Below, piece by piece: positions 43,040 through 51,569 of a DNA stretch of 64,000 bases. The notes below the pieces were generated by a model, which worked only from the letters and a program-made list of their open reading frames with translations, ran no database searches and was not told where the DNA came from. Position 1 is the first letter of the stretch, and every line of letters begins with the position of its first letter. The translations under genes were made by a program, and so were the position numbers. The DNA lies in assembly GCF_024519455.1 (NCBI RefSeq), contig NZ_JALJRY010000015.1:206909-270908 (forward strand). Reading direction: 5' to 3'. The DNA is from Streptomyces sp. STR69 (lineage in GTDB: Bacteria; Actinomycetota; Actinomycetes; Streptomycetales; Streptomycetaceae).

Positions 43040-43640
43040 CGTCGGCCTCCGCGGCTTCCTGGAGCGCGGCGATCAACAGTGCCGAGGACGTGGCGCCCGG
43101 GTCCTGATGTCCGATGCTGCGCTCCCCGAGATAGCTCGCCCGGCCCTTGCGGGCCTGCAACGGCGTGGTGGCCCGCGTGCCCTCCTCGGCGGCGGCATGC
43201 GCCGCGGCGAAGCCGTCCGGGAGCGCGTCGAGCGCCGGGACGAGGGTGTCGATCATGGTCTTGTCCCCGGGCGCGGCCCCGCCGAGGGTCATGACCGCCT
43301 CGACCCCGACACGCAGCGCGTGGGCGAACTCCGCCTCGCTCACCTCGGCGGCGTCCCCGAGCGCCTTGCCGGTGCGGCGCAGCAGCGTGCCGTAGAGCGG
43401 TCCCGAGGCGCCGCCGACGGTGGATATGAGCTGGCGCCCGGCGAGGGTGAGGACGGCGCCGGGGGTGTCCGGCGCCTCCTTCTCCAGGATGGCCGCCACG
43501 GCGGTGAACCCGCGCTGCAGGTTCGCGCCGTGGTCGGCGTCGCCGATGGGTGAGTCGAGGTCGGTGAGCCGTTGCGCCTCGCGGGCGACGGAGGCGGCGG
43601 TCGCCGTCATCCAACGGCGGAAGAAGTCGGCGTCGAGCAC
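43032..43640 (-). CDS. dhaL: dihydroxyacetone kinase ADP-binding subunit DhaL
   Basis: 202 residues. SPIGDADHGANLQRG near 31-45 binds the Mg-ADP (Asp residues), GGASGPLYGTLLRR and QDPGATSSALL are conserved family motifs. ADP is tightly bound and re-phosphorylated by DhaM, then passes phosphate to dihydroxyacetone on DhaK. GTG at 43640 with AAGGAG upstream, 46 bases after dhaK. Cytoplasmic. Confidence 0.94.
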   Translation of the reverse strand: MLDADFFRRWMTATAASVAREAQRLTDLDSPIGDADHGANLQRGFTAVAAILEKEAPDTPGAVLTLAGRQLISTVGGASGPLYGTLLRRTGKALGDAAEVSEAEFAHALRVGVEAVMTLGGAAPGDKTMIDTLVPALDALPDGFAAAHAAAEEGTRATTPLQARKGRASYLGERSIGHQDPGATSSALLIAALQEAAEADGE

Positions 43641-43686
43641 TGGATCTCCTTGCCTGGTGGGTGAGTTGGCCGAACGCGCCGACGTG

Positions 43687-44679
43687 TCACACGCCCCAAC
43701 GCAGCCCCGGCGTCTTCACCGGCGCGTCCCACAGCCGCAGCAGTTCCTCGTCGATCTGGCACAGGGTGACCGAGGCGCCCGCCATGTCGAGGGACGTGAC
43801 GTAGTTGCCGACCAGTGTGCGGGCGACGGCGACCCCGCGCTCGGCGAGCACCCGCTGCACCTCGGCGTTGAAGCCGTACAACTCCAGGAGCGGGGTCGCG
43901 CCCATGCCGTTGACCAGGACCAGGACCGGATTGCGCGGCGGCATGTCCTCCAGGATCGCGTGCACGGCGAAGTCCGCGATCTCGCCGGAGGTCATCATCG
44001 CCCGCCGCTCACGGCCCGGCTCGCCGTGGATGCCGACGCCCAACTCCAGTTCGCCCGGCGGCAGATCGAAGGTGGGGCTGCCCTTGGCCGGGGTGGTGCA
44101 GGCGCTGAGCGCGACGCCGAAGCTGCGCGAGTTCTCGTTGACCTGCCGGGCGATCGCCGTCACCCGGTCCAGCGGCTGCCCCTCGGCCGCGGCGGCACCG
44201 GCGATCTTCTCCACGAACAGGGTGGCGCCGGTTCCGCGCCGCCCCGCGGTGTAGAGGCTGTCGGTGACGGCCACATCGTCATTGACCAGCACCTTGGCGG
44301 TCCGGATGCCCTCGTCCTCGGCGAGCTCGGCCGCCATGTCGAAGTTGAGGACGTCCCCCGTGTAGTTCTTCACGATGAACAGCACCCCGGCCCCACTGTC
44401 CACGGCCGCCGCGGCGCGCACCATCTGGTCGGGCACCGGCGATGTGAACACCTCACCGGGACAGGCCGCCGACAGCATCCCCGGACCCACGAACCCACCG
44501 TGCAACGGCTCGTGCCCAGACCCGCCACCGGAAACAAGCGCGACCTGCCCGGCCACGGGAGCGTCCCGCCGTACGATCACCCGGTTCTCGACGTCCACGG
44601 TCAACTCGGGATGGGCGGACGCCATACCTCGCAGCGCGTCCGTGACCACGGTCTCCGCGACGTTGATCAACATCTTCAT
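43687..44679 (-). CDS. dhaK: dihydroxyacetone kinase substrate-binding subunit DhaK
   Basis: 330 residues. VSGGGSGHEPLHGGFVG near 48-64 is the substrate loop; LGVGIHGEPGRE near 210 holds the His that forms a hemiaminal bond with dihydroxyacetone. ATG at 44679 with AGGAGG 6 bases upstream is preferred over longer in-frame starts. Makes dihydroxyacetone phosphate for lower glycolysis, the usual route from glycerol or dihydroxyacetone. Heads the dhaKLM operon; a small inverted repeat lies upstream at 44714. Confidence 0.94.
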   Translation of the reverse strand: MKMLINVAETVVTDALRGMASAHPELTVDVENRVIVRRDAPVAGQVALVSGGGSGHEPLHGGFVGPGMLSAACPGEVFTSPVPDQMVRAAAAVDSGAGVLFIVKNYTGDVLNFDMAAELAEDEGIRTAKVLVNDDVAVTDSLYTAGRRGTGATLFVEKIAGAAAAEGQPLDRVTAIARQVNENSRSFGVALSACTTPAKGSPTFDLPPGELELGVGIHGEPGRERRAMMTSGEIADFAVHAILEDMPPRNPVLVLVNGMGATPLLELYGFNAEVQRVLAERGVAVARTLVGNYVTSLDMAGASVTLCQIDEELLRLWDAPVKTPGLRWGV

Positions 44680-44713
44680 GGGTACCTCCTGGCGAGACTG
44701 GCAGATGGGCCTC

Positions 44714-44735
44714 TGACCTGTGTCTTTGCTGGTCA
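44714..44735. promoter_or_regulatory. weak inverted repeat upstream of dhaK
   Basis: TGACC and GGTCA arms separated by 12 bases, 35 bases before the dhaK start. May be an operator near the promoter; short arms make this uncertain. Confidence 0.3.
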
Positions 44736-44739
44736 GTGA

Positions 44740-45159
44740 AGGGTTGTGGCGGTCATCGATCTTGGCGGTCCATGGCGGTCGGAAGCGGGTTCCGGCGGGG
44801 GAGTCCGTAGGGGAAGTATCGACCTTGCGGGAGCGAAGGTCACGAGCTGGGACGCTCATGGGCGTGGACGCCCGCAGGACTCACCGCACGGCCTCATGGC
44901 GAGATCACCGAATTGCCGTCGATACACCGCTCCCGCCGACGCGATCACCGCCGTCCGCTTGTAGGCCATCCATGAACGCGAGCCCCAGCCCACTCGACAA
45001 CTTCACAGTGGGGGCGGAAAGGAAGACCGCGCCCCGCTGAACTGCCATGCCCACAAGCCCCGATGGAGGTGGCTGTGGCCTCGACCGCGGAAATCCTGGG
45101 ATCGCCCGTGCCCGCCGAGTCTGTGTATGCGGGCACAGTCACGTCTCCGATGCATGGGT
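44740..45159. other. intergenic stretch without a convincing gene
   Basis: No open frame here has a recognisable protein. A short frame near 44823-44860 reads IDLAGAKVTSWD, faintly like the start of an aldose-epimerase-type protein, but it ends without further similarity. A 6-base-pair hairpin (GGGCGT-GG-ACGCCC, 44860-44873) and a second hairpin at 45108-45136 are present. It separates dhaK from the lacI control region. Confidence 0.4.
45108..45136. repeat. 8-base-pair hairpin ahead of the first LacI operator
   Basis: GTGCCCGC / GCGGGCAC perfect arms with a 13-base loop; possibly a transcription stop protecting the lacI control region. Confidence 0.4.
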
Positions 45160-45171
45160 CGAACCGGTTCG
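45160..45171. promoter_or_regulatory. LacI-type operator O1
   Basis: CGAACCGGTTCG, a perfect 12-base palindrome, the first of three identical copies. Its centre is 180 bases before that of the second copy, about 17 DNA turns, compatible with looping. Confidence 0.75.
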
Positions 45172-45301
45172 ACGGAACCTAGCAGCGCGGAAATCCACCG
45201 GCAATACCTCCGGCGGAGGCTGTCGCGGCAGCCCCCTGTGCAGGTGTCTCTGTTGCTCCCTCTGGATTCCAAGCGTGTTACGGGAAGTGTCGCGAGAGGT
45301 G

Positions 45302-45330
45302 TTGACAGTGGCGGGGGGTGTTCCTACCTT
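45302..45330 (+). promoter_or_regulatory. lacI / sugar operon promoter
   Basis: TTGACA (45302-45307), exactly 17 bases, TACCTT (45325-45330); start expected near 45337, directly before operator O2. A perfect -35 and a good -10 for the housekeeping sigma factor. Confidence 0.8.
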
Positions 45331-45339
45331 CACTTCACG

Positions 45340-45351
45340 CGAACCGGTTCG
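45340..45351. promoter_or_regulatory. LacI-type operator O2
   Basis: CGAACCGGTTCG starting about 3 bases after the predicted transcription start; binding would block the promoter at 45302-45330. Confidence 0.8.
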
Positions 45352-45378
45352 ACGGCTGGTTCGCGGTATCGGAAACAT

Positions 45379-45390
45379 CGAACCGGTTCG
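45379..45390. promoter_or_regulatory. LacI-type operator O3
   Basis: Third copy of CGAACCGGTTCG, 39 bases centre to centre from O2 and 20 bases before the lacI GTG, just ahead of the AAGGAG ribosome site. Confidence 0.78.
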
Positions 45391-45409
45391 ATCCATCCAA
45401 GGAGTGCCC

Positions 45410-46444
45410 GTGAACATCGGTGAGATCGCCCGGCGAGCCGGTGTCTCGCGGAGCACCGTGTCCTACGCGCTGAGCGGCAAGCGCCCCGTGTCGGAGGACA
45501 CCCGGCGGAAGATCCAGCGCGTCATCGACGAGCTGGGCTACCGGCCCAACGCCAGCGCACGCGCCCTGGCCAACGGCCGGACCAACACGATCGGCCTGGT
45601 CTTCCCGCCGGCCGGCAACCACTACACCGGGATGCAACTCGACTTCATCGGCAGCGTGGTGGAGGCTGCCGCCGCCCGGGACTACGACGTACTGCTGTCT
45701 CCCAGCGGCGTCGACAGCGACCGCTCGTTCCAGCGGATGCTGGGGGAGCGGCGGGTCGACGGCGCGATCCTGATGGAGATCAGACTGGAGGACGACCGGG
45801 TCGATCACCTGGCAGCCCTCGACTTCCCCTCCGTCGCCATCGGCCGGACCGCACATCCCGAGGGCACCTGGTGGGTCGGCCTGGACCACACCGCGCTGGC
45901 TGCGGCGTGCGTCCACCATCTCGCGGACCTCGGTCACCGCAGGGTCGCCTTCGTCAACCGTCCCGAGCAGCTCCTGCGGGCCGGATACGAGTCGGCACAC
46001 CGGGGCCTCGACGGCTTCACCAAGGCCGCGGCCGAACGCGGGCTGGCCGTCCGGACGTACTGCTGCGGGGACGATGCCGCGTCCGGCCAGGCCTGCCTCG
46101 AACAGATCCTGCACGACGACCCGGCCACCACGGCCCTGGTCACCCTCAACGAGGCCGCGCTCGGCGGCCTGTACCGCGGGCTGTCCCAGGCCGGCCGTCA
46201 TGTACCGCGCGACTTCTCCGTCACCGGAGTCGTGGCAGGCCGCTGGGCGGAGACGGTGACCCCGCAGCTCACCGCGGCGGACGTACCGGCCGAGGAGATG
46301 GGCCGACACGCCGTCGACCTCCTCGTCGAGCGGCTCGACCACCCCGACGCACCGCCCCGGCACCACCTGCTGACCCCGCCCATCTCGCTGCGAGCCAGCA
46401 CAGGGCCCGGCACCGGCACGCGGTCGTCCATCGAGGCCCGCTGA
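45410..46444 (+). CDS. LacI-family transcriptional repressor of the sugar operon
   Basis: 344 residues. Helix-turn-helix at 2-25 (NIGEIARRAGVSRSTVSYAL), hinge helix near 45-58 (YRPNASARALANGR), then a periplasmic-binding-protein-like effector domain (TIGLVFPPAGNHYTGM, VDGAILMEIRLEDD, GLDHTALAAACVHHLADLGH). GTG at 45410 with AAGGAG upstream. Read with the three operators just before it, it is an autorepressor and repressor of the following transport and hydrolase genes. The inducer is probably the imported oligosaccharide. Confidence 0.93.
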   Translation: MNIGEIARRAGVSRSTVSYALSGKRPVSEDTRRKIQRVIDELGYRPNASARALANGRTNTIGLVFPPAGNHYTGMQLDFIGSVVEAAAARDYDVLLSPSGVDSDRSFQRMLGERRVDGAILMEIRLEDDRVDHLAALDFPSVAIGRTAHPEGTWWVGLDHTALAAACVHHLADLGHRRVAFVNRPEQLLRAGYESAHRGLDGFTKAAAERGLAVRTYCCGDDAASGQACLEQILHDDPATTALVTLNEAALGGLYRGLSQAGRHVPRDFSVTGVVAGRWAETVTPQLTAADVPAEEMGRHAVDLLVERLDHPDAPPRHHLLTPPISLRASTGPGTGTRSSIEAR

Positions 46445-46587
46445 CCTAGCCCCGCCCCCACCGCCTGCTCACCACGGATCACGGGCACCGGCGTCACCCT
46501 CATCGCCGCCGTGGCGGTCCGGCGTGTCCGCTTCCCCCCTCGTCACCCTCCCTCGGCACCTCCATGCCAAAAACGAAGGAACGCGCA

Positions 46588-47835
46588 ATGCACAGCTCCC
46601 TCAGACGACTCCGCCTCACCGCCGCGACCATGACCGTCCTCGCCGTCGCCGGTACCGCCACCGCCTGTTCCTCCGGGTCGGGCAGCACCGGTACCAAGGC
46701 GGCGGACAGCGGCACTTACACGATCTGGGACCCGTACCCGCAGTTCGACAAGAGCTCCGCGTGGACGAAGCTGCTCGACGCCTGCGGCACCAAGGCCGGG
46801 GTGAAGATCAAGCGGACCGCGTTCGACACCAGCGACCTGGCGAACAAGGCACTGCTCGCCGCCCAGCAGGACAACTCCGCCGACGTCCTCGTCGTCGACA
46901 ACCCGGTGGTGTCGACCCTGGCCGAGGCCGGCGTCCTCACCACGACCGCGGACAACAAGCTGGACACCTCGAAGACGGACGCCAACCTCCTCGCCGCCGG
47001 ACAGACGGGCGGCAAGACGTACGGAACGCCGATCGGCGCCAACACCCTGGCCCTCTACTACAACAAGAAGGTGCTGAAGCAGGCCGGGGTGGACATAGCC
47101 ACGGTCAAGGACTGGAAGTCGCTGACCGCCGCGCTCGCGAAGGTCAAGGCGGCGGGCAAGAAGGGCATCACGTTCTCCGCGATCGGCACGGAGGAGGGCA
47201 CCTTCCAGTTCCTGCCCTGGTACTGGGGATCGGGCGCCCAACTGACCGCGCTCGACTCGGAGAAGGCCGTCTCCGCACTGACGCTGTGGAAGGACTGGCT
47301 GAAGAACGGCTACGCCCCGAACTCGGTCCTCAACAACACCCAGACCACCAGCTGGCAGGAGTTCGCCACCGGCGACTACGCGTTCAGCGAGAACGGCACC
47401 TGGCAGCTCGCCAACGCCAAGAAGGCCGGCTTCGAGTACGGAGTCGTCCCCGTCCCGGCCGCCGACGGCGGCAACGCGTCCGCCCCGACCGGCGGCGAGT
47501 TCGTCACCATCCCGGTCCAGGGCAAGACCGACCGCTACGCCACATCCCAGAAGATCGTGACCTGCCTGACCAGCACCGACAACCTCCTCAACACCGACAC
47601 CACGCTGTCCTACGTGGCACCCACCACCGAGGTCCAGGACAAACAGGTCACCGCGAACGCCGAGTTGAAGCCCTGGGTCGACGCGGTCAAGGCCGCCAAG
47701 GGACGCACCAGCGACGACCTGGGCACCAAGTACCCGAAGATCTCCGAGCAGTTGTGGAAGGCGGTCCAGTCCGCCCTCAGTGGTGCGCAGTCACCGAAGG
47801 ACGCACTGGCCGCGGCGCAGTCCGCCGTCAAGTAG
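46588..47835 (+). CDS. sugar ABC transporter solute-binding lipoprotein
   Basis: 415 residues. Lipoprotein signal with ATACSSGSG (Cys near 28). The mature part has the family 1 binding-protein pattern: TYTIWDPYPQFDKSS, DVLVVDNPVVSTLAEAG, YGTPIGANTLALYYNKKVL, QEFATGDYAFSENGTWQ. ATG at 46588 with AAGGA upstream is preferred to ATG at 46564. Captures an oligosaccharide outside the membrane and delivers it to the two permeases downstream. No operator is seen in the 143 bases after lacI, so it shares the lacI promoter. Confidence 0.92.
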   Translation: MHSSLRRLRLTAATMTVLAVAGTATACSSGSGSTGTKAADSGTYTIWDPYPQFDKSSAWTKLLDACGTKAGVKIKRTAFDTSDLANKALLAAQQDNSADVLVVDNPVVSTLAEAGVLTTTADNKLDTSKTDANLLAAGQTGGKTYGTPIGANTLALYYNKKVLKQAGVDIATVKDWKSLTAALAKVKAAGKKGITFSAIGTEEGTFQFLPWYWGSGAQLTALDSEKAVSALTLWKDWLKNGYAPNSVLNNTQTTSWQEFATGDYAFSENGTWQLANAKKAGFEYGVVPVPAADGGNASAPTGGEFVTIPVQGKTDRYATSQKIVTCLTSTDNLLNTDTTLSYVAPTTEVQDKQVTANAELKPWVDAVKAAKGRTSDDLGTKYPKISEQLWKAVQSALSGAQSPKDALAAAQSAVK

Positions 47836-47855
47836 CCGGGAACCAGAGCCTGTTG

Positions 47856-48827
47856 ATGAGCCACACGACTAAAGTGCCGCACCGGCGGCCCGTGCGCCTG
47901 GCCAGTGATGCGGCCCCCACCGCACACCCCCGGGCCCGGCGCCGCCCCACCTCTCAGCAGTGGGCCGCCTGGGGATTCCTCACCCCGGTGACCCTCTACC
48001 TCGTCCTCTTCTACGCCTATCCCCTCTACCGCAACATCGACCTGAGCCTGCGCAACTACACCGTCCGGTCCTTCGTCCAGGGCGACGCCCCCTTCACTGG
48101 CCTGGCGAACTACCGCACCGTCTTCGACGACCCGACCTTCGCCCCGGCCCTGCTCCACACCGTGGTCTTCACCTCCGTGTGCCTGGTCTTCCAGTACGCC
48201 ATCGGCCTGGCCCTCGCGGTCTTCTTCAACCAGCGGTTCCGGCTGTCGGCCACCCTGCGCGCGCTGTTCCTGGTGCCGTGGCTGCTGCCGCTGATCGTGT
48301 CGGCGTCCACCTGGTCGTGGATGCTCAACAGCGACTCCGGTGTCGTCAACGCCGTACTCCACGCCGTCGGCATCGGACCGGTCAACTGGCTGACCGCACC
48401 GGGCTGGTCACTGGCCTCGGTGATCATCGCGAACATCTGGATAGGCGTCCCCTTCAACCTCGTCGTCCTCCACAGCGGCCTCCAGTCCATCCCCGCGAGC
48501 CTCTACGAGGCCGCGGCCCTCGACGGGGCGAACGCCTGGCAGCGGTTCTGGCGGATCACCTTTCCGCTGCTGCGCCCGGTGTCCGCGATCACCCTGCTGC
48601 TGGGCCTCGTCTACACGCTCAAGGTCTTCGACATCATCTGGATCATGACCAAGGGCGGCCCGGCGGACTCCTCCACCACCTTCGCCACCTGGTCCTACCA
48701 ACTCGGCTTCGGCAACCTGTTGCCCGCTTTCGGCCCCGGAGCGGCCGTCGGCAACCTGCTAGTGGTCGCCGCCCTGGTGTTCGGACTGGTCTACGTCAGG
48801 GTCCAGCGGAAGCAGGCACTGTCATGA
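47856..48827 (+). CDS. sugar ABC transporter permease 1 (MalF-like)
   Basis: 323 residues with six TM segments after a basic cytoplasmic N-terminus (about 1-35). The EAA loop is YEAAALDGANAWQRFWRITF near 225-245, where the shared ATPase docks; LFYAYPLYRNIDLSL marks TM1. ATG at 47856, weak ribosome site. Its stop overlaps the next permease start (ATGA). No ATP-binding gene is in the operon, as is usual in Streptomyces where MsiK serves many sugar importers. Confidence 0.92.
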   Translation: MSHTTKVPHRRPVRLASDAAPTAHPRARRRPTSQQWAAWGFLTPVTLYLVLFYAYPLYRNIDLSLRNYTVRSFVQGDAPFTGLANYRTVFDDPTFAPALLHTVVFTSVCLVFQYAIGLALAVFFNQRFRLSATLRALFLVPWLLPLIVSASTWSWMLNSDSGVVNAVLHAVGIGPVNWLTAPGWSLASVIIANIWIGVPFNLVVLHSGLQSIPASLYEAAALDGANAWQRFWRITFPLLRPVSAITLLLGLVYTLKVFDIIWIMTKGGPADSSTTFATWSYQLGFGNLLPAFGPGAAVGNLLVVAALVFGLVYVRVQRKQALS

Positions 48828-49663
48828 ACGGCACCGTCATGAACCGAAGCACCGGCCGTACGTGGTGGCAGACGGCCATCGGCGTCCTGCTCACCGCGGT
48901 GATGCTCTTCCCGGTCTACTGGATGCTCAACGTGTCCTTCACCCGCGACCAGGACATGCGCAAAAGCCCGCCGGACCTGATCCCCCTGCACGGCACCCTG
49001 ACGGGCTACCGAGCCGTCCTGGACCAGCAGTTGCCCTACCTCGGCACCAGCCTCGTCATCGGCCTGGGCACGGTAGTACTGACAGTGGCCCTGGCCGCAC
49101 CGGCCGGCTACGCCCTGGCCAAACTCCGCCCCTGTGGCGGCGGCGTCCTCAGCTTCCTCTTCCTGGTCGCCCAGATGATCCCCGGCATCATCATGGCGAT
49201 GGGGTTCTACGCCATCTACCTCAGCCTCGGCCTGCTCCAGTCGGTACCCGGCCTGATCGTCGCGGACTCCACGCTGGCCGTGCCGTTCGCGGTGCTGATC
49301 TTCACCGCGTTCATGTCCGGCATCCCCGGCGAACTCCTCCAGGCCGCGAAGACGGACGGCGCCGGGCCGGTGCGCACCTTCCGGTCGATCGTGCTGCCCA
49401 TGAGCCGCAACTCCATCGTCACGGTGTCGCTGTTCGCGTTCCTGTGGTCCTGGTCCGACTTCGTCTTCGCCAGCACCCTGGCCAACGGTGGCGCGCACGA
49501 GCCGATCACCCTCGGCATCTACCACTACATCGGCAACAACAACCAGCAGTGGAACGCCATCATGGCCACCGCCGTCGTGGCCTCACTGCCCGCCACGGTG
49601 ATCCTGGTCCTCGCCCAGCGCTATGTGGCCGCCGGCGTGACCGCAGGCGCCGTCAAGGACTGA
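48824..49663 (+). CDS. sugar ABC transporter permease 2 (MalG-like)
   Basis: 279 residues, six TM segments. MLFPVYWMLNVSFTRDQDM near the start and the EAA-type loop LLQAAKTDGAGPVRTFRSIV near 185 are typical of MalG partners. The ATG at 48824 overlaps the previous stop; a second in-frame ATG at 48839 arises from a short repeat (GTCATGAAC twice). Completes the importer with the lipoprotein and permease 1. Confidence 0.92.
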   Translation: MNGTVMNRSTGRTWWQTAIGVLLTAVMLFPVYWMLNVSFTRDQDMRKSPPDLIPLHGTLTGYRAVLDQQLPYLGTSLVIGLGTVVLTVALAAPAGYALAKLRPCGGGVLSFLFLVAQMIPGIIMAMGFYAIYLSLGLLQSVPGLIVADSTLAVPFAVLIFTAFMSGIPGELLQAAKTDGAGPVRTFRSIVLPMSRNSIVTVSLFAFLWSWSDFVFASTLANGGAHEPITLGIYHYIGNNNQQWNAIMATAVVASLPATVILVLAQRYVAAGVTAGAVKD

Positions 49664-49748
49664 CCCCTCCCCGATTCCTGCTCGCCCTTGGGCCAATCAC
49701 CCCTGCCCACGTGCCGATCACCCCTGCTCCAGAAACGAGTCACGCTGC

Positions 49749-51515
49749 ATGACCGCCGCCCCGTCCGGCCCGGCCTTCTCCGTCCACGACATCCCGTTCA
49801 GCACGAGCGGGTCATGGTTCGGCATCTCACCCGTGGTGGCGGAGAAGACGTACGCCGAAGACCTGCACCTCGTCTCGCACCAGAACGGCATGCACGCCGT
49901 GCTGCGCCTCGTCCCGCTCGACCCGGCCACCGGCGACCGCGCCGCCACCAGCCCGCACGCGACACCGAGCCTGCTCAGCTGGACCGGTACCGCAGGCCGC
50001 ATCGACCTCGCCTACGAATCGTCGGACACCGTACGCCTACGTGGTGACGGGCTCGGTCTGCACATCGGCGCGGCGGCGGCCGTACTGACGCCGTTCAGCG
50101 GCACCTATTTCTACGGCGAACCCGGCACTGGCGCCTATGTGTTCACCTCGTACGAGACCGGTCGGCGCTACCGCGTCACCGTCCTGTCGGGAACCGTGAC
50201 CGAGGCGTCCGGCACGCAGAGTCTGGGCAGCGCCGCGCGAGGTGTCTCGATCGCAGCCGAGGCCGGGGCGGCCTGGGAAGTCGCGGTCGAGGAGTACGAG
50301 ACCGCGCGCCGTCCGTACGCGTCCCCGGCCCCCTTCGACCAGGTCGTGGACACCGCGCGCGACGCGTTCGGCGCCTTCGCCGATTCGGTCGCACCATGGC
50401 GTACGTCCGAGACGCCCGCCGCGGAACTCGCCGCCTACGTGCTGTGGTCCGCGACGGTCCGGCCGCTGGGCTTCGTCACCCGGCCCGCGGTGCTGATGTC
50501 GAAGCACTGGATGGACAAGGTGTGGAGCTGGGACCACTGCTTCAACTCCCTTGCCCTGGCTGCCGGAAGCCCCGTACTCGCTCTGGACCAGTTCTCCCTG
50601 CCCTTCGACCACCAGGACGAGACCGGCGCGCTGCCCGACTCGGTGACCCACTCGGAGATCCTCTACAACTTCGTCAAGCCCCCCATCCACGGCTGGGCCC
50701 TCCGCCACCTGCGCCGACGGCTCCCCGAGCCACTCAGCCAGGCGGAGTTGGCGAAGGTGTACGACCGGCTGGTCCGCTGGACGGAGTTCTGGCTCACCAT
50801 GCGGCGCGCACCCGGGGCCGCCCTCCCGCACTACCAGCACGGCAACGACAGCGGCTGGGACAACGCCACCACCTTCGACCCCGAGCGCGTGATCGTCAGC
50901 GCCGATCTCGCCGCGTTTCTCGTCCTGCAACTGCGTGAACTCGCCGAAATGGCAGGCGAGTTGGGGCTGTCGGACGACACGCGCAGATGGACGCGAACGG
51001 CCGACGCGACGCAGGCCGCGCTGCTCGACGAGCTGTGGACCGGCAACCGGTTCGTCGCCCGCTCGGCACACAGCGGGGTCACCTGGACCAGCTCCAGCCT
51101 GCTCGACCTGATACCCGTCGTGCTCGGCGAGCACCTGCCCGAAAGCATCGGCGACGCGCTGGCCGACCGCATCGAGGCCCACCTCACCGCGTACGGTCTC
51201 GCCACCGAACTGCCCACCTCACAGCGCTACTTGGACGACGGCTACTGGCGCGGCCCGATCTGGGCCCCGTCCACCGTCCTGATCGAGGACGGCCTGCGCC
51301 GCGCCGGCCACGAGCGCCTCGCGGACGAGATCAGCAACCGCTTCCGCGCCCTGTGCGAGACCTCGGGCTTCGCCGAGAACTTCGACGCTCTTACCGGCGC
51401 GGGTCTGCGCGACCGCGCCTACACCTGGACCGCCAGCAGTTACCTCCTCTTCGCCGAGGCCCACGAGTCCCGGCGCGCCGAGGCCACCGAGACCGCCGAG
51501 GCCGTCGGCGGCTGA
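49749..51515 (+). CDS. cytoplasmic GH63-like (alpha/alpha)6-barrel glycosidase
   Basis: 588 residues without signal peptide. An N-terminal beta-sandwich (about 1-190) is followed by an (alpha/alpha)6 barrel. KVWSWDHCFNSLAL near 258, HQDETGALPDSV (candidate acid region), GNDSGWDNATTF near 362 and YWRGPIWAPSTV near 497 are the marks of the MGH1/GH63 C-terminal clan (mannosylglycerate hydrolase, glucosidase I, trehalase relatives). It lies 85 bases after permease 2, in the same operon. Most likely splits the imported oligosaccharide; the linkage cannot be told. Confidence 0.87.
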   Translation: MTAAPSGPAFSVHDIPFSTSGSWFGISPVVAEKTYAEDLHLVSHQNGMHAVLRLVPLDPATGDRAATSPHATPSLLSWTGTAGRIDLAYESSDTVRLRGDGLGLHIGAAAAVLTPFSGTYFYGEPGTGAYVFTSYETGRRYRVTVLSGTVTEASGTQSLGSAARGVSIAAEAGAAWEVAVEEYETARRPYASPAPFDQVVDTARDAFGAFADSVAPWRTSETPAAELAAYVLWSATVRPLGFVTRPAVLMSKHWMDKVWSWDHCFNSLALAAGSPVLALDQFSLPFDHQDETGALPDSVTHSEILYNFVKPPIHGWALRHLRRRLPEPLSQAELAKVYDRLVRWTEFWLTMRRAPGAALPHYQHGNDSGWDNATTFDPERVIVSADLAAFLVLQLRELAEMAGELGLSDDTRRWTRTADATQAALLDELWTGNRFVARSAHSGVTWTSSSLLDLIPVVLGEHLPESIGDALADRIEAHLTAYGLATELPTSQRYLDDGYWRGPIWAPSTVLIEDGLRRAGHERLADEISNRFRALCETSGFAENFDALTGAGLRDRAYTWTASSYLLFAEAHESRRAEATETAEAVGG

Positions 51516-51569
51516 CAGACCACCTGGGCCGTCCACGCCCAGGCAGCACCCCCTCAACCAGGAGCCGCC

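Noticed and set aside
44823..44860. Aldose-epimerase-like start (IDLAGAKVTSWD) in the dhaK-lacI gap
   Set aside because: Only a dozen residues look similar and the frame ends without further family motifs; not enough to call a pseudogene.
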